Below, in pieces: positions 59,451-64,000 of a stretch of DNA of 64,000 bases. Under the pieces are notes generated by a model, which was not told where the DNA came from, searched no databases, and was given only the letters and a program-made list of their open reading frames with translations. Source of the stretch: Bolinopsis microptera (lineage: Eukaryota; Ctenophora; Tentaculata; Lobata; Bolinopsidae); NCBI RefSeq assembly GCF_026151205.1, contig NC_087076.1:14677675-14741674 (forward strand). The letters are read 5' to 3'. Positions within the stretch are counted from its first letter, which is position 1. Each line of letters begins with the position of its first letter. Position numbers and translations under genes: made by a program.

Positions 59451-59515
59451 TTGGAATTGACATACAAATTTCAATAAACTCGAAACTCGTGCAGTCGTGT
59501 ATGATAATGGGGTTA

Positions 59516-60021
59516 CCTTACAAGACATATTTATAACGTACGAAATGTGGCGGTTTTCCGAAAATTTCGCCATATTTTCGGACCGCCAAAATTTCGGTCG
59601 TCGTAATAGAATCCGTCGCATTATCTTTTAGCTTATTTCAATGACTGTGCCTTCACTGCTTTATTTTGTTTCTAAAAAGTAATATCAAGTAAAATAAATA
59701 AATAAATTCTGGCATCTTGGGACAAATTATCACCACACCAATGACGAATTGAATGTCAAGCAATACAGTTTAAATTTGCATTAAAATACATGTATGTGCT
59801 AACATGAAAGTCTTACAGTCTTAATACAGACTAAGTTTAAACATGATTTTACCGAATTTCAGAAATTTCCTTACTGCTTACTGTCACAAAAAATGATGAA
59901 AAATACCCTTATTTTCTGTGACGTCCGAAATGTGACGGTTTTTGTTCAATTTCGCCATATTTTCGGACCGCCAAAATTTCGGTCGTCGCAAATTGGTCCG
60001 CCACAAAAATGTCTTGTAAGG
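59516..60021. mobile_element. TA-flanked MITE (506 bp)
   Basis: Perfect inverted ends CCTTACAAGACAT (left) and ATGTCTTGTAAGG (right), both bordered by TA within TTA/TAA. Two internal copies of TTTCGCCATATTTTCGGACC, followed by GCCAAAATTTCGGTCGTCG, lie near each end. Non-coding; fits a Tc1/mariner-like non-autonomous element. Confidence 0.75.
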
Positions 60022-60054
60022 TAAATATAAAATCAAAGATTACAATCACAATAT

Positions 60055-60858
60055 TCAATTCAAAATCATTGTTCCAACACACTTCAAATAATCCATTCTG
60101 TCATAATCATCGTAGCTATCAATCACAGCGTTCAAGCGACGGTCGTAATCGGTCCACTTCTTCAGTCGGCGAGGAGGTGGTTGTCTGAGCATCTTCTGAT
60201 TGATCTTCCATTGGGTTAGATCCTGCTCCTTCTTCAGTCCGGCCATGACAGCATCCCGTTGATTCCAGATCCAGTGGGTGTAGAGGGGGGAGGAGGTTTG
60301 TGTTCCGACCCAGGTACGTTCGTAGTAGTCAGCAAAGGAATCCATCTCCGGGGGAAGGGTTGCTTTTAGCTGCGTCCAGGTATCCAGTACGTCTCCAAGG
60401 TCCACGAAGGCAATAGCACCGATCATCTGAAAGTACTTCCGTACTGCTGAGTTCTCTGCGTTGGATTCCGGGACTAGGTCATGTTGCTGCATCTTCCTCC
60501 AAAGTGCTTGCTTGTGGTGGAAGAAGCATCCTCTCTTGGTAGTAGTGGGCCAGGTTGTCTCCACAGCGTTTATCAGGGCTCTCTCGTAGTCACTCATGAC
60601 AGATTGAGGGTCGACTCCAAAAGCAAGGAGCTCATCCAAGAGGGCTTCATAATGAGCCTGTGTCTTTCCGGGGAGTAAGCCGAATGCGAGGGGAATTCTC
60701 CAGCCGTCAGGATAGAGTCCGTGGATAGTCACCAGCTGCGTGAACAAGTTAGGCGAGGTGCTGAAGGTACCATCGATGACAAGACGAGGGGCCTCAGCTA
60801 AACGATCCATATTTTCCACAGTGCCGAGGGATTCCTGCTGACAGTTGAGTTTTGACAT
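60055..60858 (-). mobile_element. MULE (Mutator-like) transposase, catalytic core, 267 aa
   Basis: Open frame with the MULE DDE core: first Asp in PRLVIDGTFSTSP, a LVTIHGLYPDGWRIPLAFGLL strand pair, second Asp in SVMSDYERALINAV, then GCFFHHKQALWRKM with the C-x2-H typical of MULE. The third acidic residue should fall in the C-terminal half (region FADYYERTWVG or beyond). The N-terminal DNA-binding part (FLYWCH/WRKY-type in many animal MULEs) is missing, so the copy is truncated or uses an upstream exon. A fold-back sequence lies just upstream at 60883-60972. Confidence 0.8.
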
Positions 60859-60882
60859 GGCTTCGAAGGAAAGGGGAGGTCA

Positions 60883-60972
60883 GTAGTGCGACACGTACCC
60901 TAGTGCGACAGAGGGTGTTTTTGTCGGACTTCGCACTAGAGTACGTGTCGCACTAGAGTACGTGTCGCACTA
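60883..60972. repeat. Fold-back hairpin next to the MULE gene
   Basis: GTAGTGCGACACGTACCCTA at 60883 is nearly complementary to TCGCACTAGAGTACGTGTCG at 60931, and the latter unit is repeated once more up to 60972. A stem of about 25 bp with a 22-base loop can form. It may be the terminal inverted repeat of the MULE. Confidence 0.75.
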
Positions 60973-61868
60973 CAGTACGATTACCGAAAGGTAAACAGTT
61001 ACTCATGATCATCAACTATGAGGTCCGGACCCTAAGGTATGAGAGTCTTCGTCTAGGGCGTGGGACTGTAGGGCACCGTCCTGAAAATAGAACTCCTGCA
61101 CATGGAGGTGTGAAAAAGCCCACAATAGTACTGTTTCAAGACACCGCCAGCTCGACACTAACGCCCTATACTTAGAGTCAAAATTAAATTTATTTTACGT
61201 CAAACTGAGAGAAGCGAGTGATAGACTAGAAAGCTAGGTAAAAATTCATGGCGCTCAATTCTAATAATAATAGTATTACTTTTTACCAAAACCCATAATT
61301 GGATAGAGTGGACCGCTGCCAGTGTCTCCCTTTCCCAAACAAAAGAAAATGGTGTTAATTTGAATGTCCGTTCTCAAATGCAAAATGATACCGAGAATGA
61401 AATGGGTCGCTCGCTTTTCCCATTTATTCACGGCTTACGAATTGTTGTAAGTTTTGGTTTATTACATTAATCACACTCAGTAAAAATCTCTTTGGTTTGC
61501 TTACGGGCCGACACCCAGTATTTCGGGATAAGGGTGGTAGTTAGTGTCCAATTATCTGAGGTTTATCGAGTCGTTATTGCCGAGTACTGCCTCTGGGTAG
61601 TGCTGCTTAATTTATCACAATTGTAAATATAATGTAAACTTAAGTTTAAACAATTATCTTCAAGACCTGTGGTCCGAGATGGCTGTATCTTTTATACTTT
61701 TTAATCTACGGACACTTGAATGTAGGCTACAATTGATTGCCAAAGCGTCTATAAATATCACAGTGCTGGCAAGCACGACCGTCGCCCTTATAGTTATACC
61801 ACCTATACTATAATACCCCCTATACTATAATACCCTCTATACTATAAGTATAATAGTAATACCCCATA
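60973..61868. other. Intergenic, nothing recognised
   Basis: AT-rich; CCTATACTATAATACC repeats three times near 61801-61850 next to the following MITE. No gene was seen. Confidence 0.4.
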
Positions 61869-61870
61869 TA

Positions 61871-62280
61871 CCTTAATTCCCAAAAATTTGGGCGACAAAA
61901 ATTTGAGCGGGCCTCTCGCCCAAATTTTTTGCAGACCAAATAAATTGCATAAATCTTTTCCGTCTGCTAAATTTTTTGCTAACCAAACTTTTGGCATTTA
62001 GCCTTTGGCCCTGAGATCTATAGAAAGATGGCTTTTTTTCATATCCAAGTGAAATAATATTTGAAATTTTAGTTTTCTAATCTGTCATTCATGGCTTAAC
62101 CAAGTGAAATGACAGATTTCACTAAAAATGAACGATTTTTAGTGGAAAATCGTTCATTTTTCGAAGAATTTGTGCCCAAATTTTTGGTCGCCCAAATGAG
62201 TTCAAATTTTCTGCCCAAATTTTTCGGGCTCAAATAAATTGTGCTCAATATAATGGCACACAAATTTTTGGGAACTAAGG
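61871..62280. mobile_element. TA-flanked MITE (410 bp)
   Basis: Left end CCTTAATTCCCAAAAATTTG and right end, inverted, CCTTAGTTCCCAAAAATTTG; both are flanked by TA (61869-61870 and 62281-62282), as for Tc1/mariner-type elements. Internal GCCCAAATTTTT and GAACGATTTT motifs recur in both orientations. Non-coding. Confidence 0.8.
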
Positions 62281-62473
62281 TACTGTTTTCCAGGCATTAA
62301 GACTCATTGGAAGTCGTTCAGCAGGTTTATTTTAAGTTCAAAAATTCAATGTAAAAAAAACTGGGATTCGCATAGTAATGGATAGCCTTCGTAAAATTCA
62401 GTCCCTAAAAATGAAATAGGAAAAGCGTACATGTTGTACAACTACAAGGACAAAAGAAAACCGCGATTATTTA

Positions 62474-62755
62474 GGGGGGATCATGAGATTTTTGAGAGTT
62501 TCCAGGAGAGGCGAAAAACTCATTCTCAAAAATTAACTCTCATCTCAATTGGATTTGGACCACATTGCACTGATATGAAGAATGATTTGGTATATCACTA
62601 TTTTTGAGTGGACAGTTTTTGATAAAATGAGAAACCATGCTGAATTTCTCAGATTCAAAAATAATTTTTGAGTATTCCCGGCGAAAATGGTCAAATTCTC
62701 AGATTCAAAAATTCTCAGAAATACTCATGACCCCCCCCCCCCCCCCCCCCCCCCC
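62474..62755. mobile_element. G-capped fold-back element D (282 bp)
   Basis: The left end is six G followed by ATCATGAGATTTTTGAGA. The right end is the inverse (TCTCAGAAATACTCATGA) followed by 25 C. Flanks are TATTTA (62468-62473) and TATTTAGG (62756-62763), giving a target duplication of 6-8 bp because G could belong to either. The arms are built from TCTCAAAAATT / TTTTTGAGA units of about 11 bp in both orientations. Confidence 0.65.
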
Positions 62756-62763
62756 TATTTAGG

Positions 62764-63930
62764 CCGAAAATCGCGGCGAAATGTAATATATTTGCAGAGC
62801 AAAGTAAGATGTCATATATTCGTTGACTAGCTCGTTAGTCTAGTTAGATTAGCTATAAATACTGAGCAAAGCTTGCTTTTAGATCAGCCCTTCCCGACGA
62901 TCTCAGAAGTTCCTCCCAGCTCGCCAGACCTCGCCAGAACGGATCTCGATGTTCCACTTCGAATCTGTACTCACATACATAATATTATTAGTTAACTTGT
63001 GTTAATACTTTACCATACTACACGTAAGCAAACAAATAAACCCTGTTTACAATGAGATAGAATCACGTGATCGAATTTACGTGTTTTGATAACAAAGCTA
63101 GAGGCTAAGGGGTAAGGAGCACACTGCTTTTCATGTGTTTTATACACTTTGTTGTAAAGACATTAGAGTTAGACTGATCATTTTTTATAGACTTTACTAT
63201 ATTTCTAAAGATTATCTTTTGTGGAGACCGAGGGCTCATCGTCCGGGTATCCGTATAAAGCGGACACTCCTGATTATTGTACATTATAGAGTATGGAAAA
63301 CATGAATTTAATCATGTGTTACGATGTTGTGATCATTTGGAAGATTAAATAAAAGGAAGTCATAATTGCAGATAAGAGGCAGTAAGCTAAGCCTAAAATG
63401 CCTTCTTAAAACCAACAAAGACCATATTACCATTTACCGCTGTCAGATCCAAATACCCTCCTTACTCCTTAGTCAAAGAATATGACTGGTCATAGTGGTT
63501 GATCTACTCTCCCTGAATCCATTCTGATCGATTCTTAGGATCTCGTCCATAGCAAAGACTATATTACCGCTGTCAGATCCTTATCACCTGCACCTTCAAA
63601 TACTCAAATACCCTCGTTAGTTTCACATAGCCATGTGTATACGCGTACTGCGTGACGCGCTTGTTTCACAAGTTGAATATATTGCCGCCTACGGCGGTCG
63701 CGCGCTACTGCAAGCGAGAGGGCTCTGGTTAGAGCAACTCGTTAGTCAAAGAATATGGCTGGTACTGGTAGTTGATTTACTCTCCGGCTCACTGAATCCA
63801 TTCTGATCGATTATTAGGATCTCTTCCGTAGTAGGCTTGATCCTGTTAAAGATCATTCTAACAAAGTTTTTTTCAAGATCATCCTAACAACATATTTTGA
63901 TCTGTATCAATACAAGGAGGCTATATTTAA
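62764..63930. other. Intergenic, repeat-like pieces
   Basis: A segment of about 100 bp with TATTACCGCTGTCAGATCC is duplicated near 63427-63460 and 63561-63590, and a CTGAATCCATTCTGATCGAT block near 63512 and 63791. CTACTGCAAGCGAGAGGGCT near 63705 resembles 18315-18335. No gene was recognised. Confidence 0.4.
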
Positions 63931-64000
63931 CGGGTGATACTCGTAAAATATCTGTTCCATATATTGGACCGTCGACGAGTCCAACTCGGCGCGCGTCCTG
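63931..64000. mobile_element. TTAA-type MITE, cut by the window end
   Basis: TTAA at 63927-63930, then CGGGTGATACTCGTAAAATA, followed by the same GACGAGTCCAACTCGGCGCG block as the copy at 59319. The element continues beyond the window. Confidence 0.7.

Overview
The window is nuclear DNA of an animal, AT-rich, with many short spliceosomal introns, long introns packed with transposons, and tandem repeats of several unit lengths. No prokaryotic operon, CRISPR array or ribosomal RNA was seen. The genes are conserved animal genes, and one secreted protein combines VWD, VWC and Ig-like domains. Together with an internal CCCTAA-type telomeric repeat this suggests an invertebrate, possibly a cnidarian. 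That placement is an inference from gene style and was not tested.

Genes in order. TCERG1 (transcription elongation regulator, minus, 4855-15499) could be rebuilt as 16 coding exons with every splice phase agreeing. A secreted DUF4773-like protein (minus, 17497-18150) follows. NDUFS8 (complex I 23-kDa iron-sulfur subunit, plus, 22422-23729) has six exons. NOL12 (nucleolar, plus, 24503-24874) is intronless. A bifunctional methylene-THF dehydrogenase/cyclohydrolase (plus, 25261-30708) carries an antisense rhodopsin-like GPCR (27180-28157) in one intron. TOPORS-like RING E3 ligase (plus, 31397-33145) is intronless. ERGIC2 (plus, 34293-45369) has nine exons and two introns enlarged by transposons. 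An unrecognised two-exon acidic protein lies at 46126-46656 (minus). A secreted VWD-C8-TIL-VWC-Ig protein (minus, 50730-57949) has about 18 exons.

Mobile DNA. Non-LTR retrotransposon pieces: an RT at 2668-3876, an ORF1 in a TCERG1 intron, an RT inside a CCT-rich satellite at 37491-39354, an RNase H end at 42314-43768, and a decayed protein with an R2-like zinc/RHN region near 20474-21290. A MULE transposase fragment is at 60055-60858. DNA-transposon relics include a hAT-type element with an 8-bp target duplication that contains a 57-bp minisatellite (52175-53699), a TTAA-flanked family (4006, 59319, 63931) and TA-flanked MITEs (59516-60021, 61871-62280).

Most unusual signal. Four elements (774-2106, 16354-16748, 35921-41180, 62474-62755) differ in internal sequence but share one plan: a G-run at one end and a C-run at the other, arms made of short repeats of about one DNA helical turn that can fold back on themselves, and flanking duplications of 6-8 bp. 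The largest encloses a 5.26-kb block with a pyrimidine satellite and a LINE. They may be a family of fold-back transposons with G-capped ends.

Exon limits were worked out by eye from splice consensus, reading phase and remembered family similarity. No database or alignment search was run.
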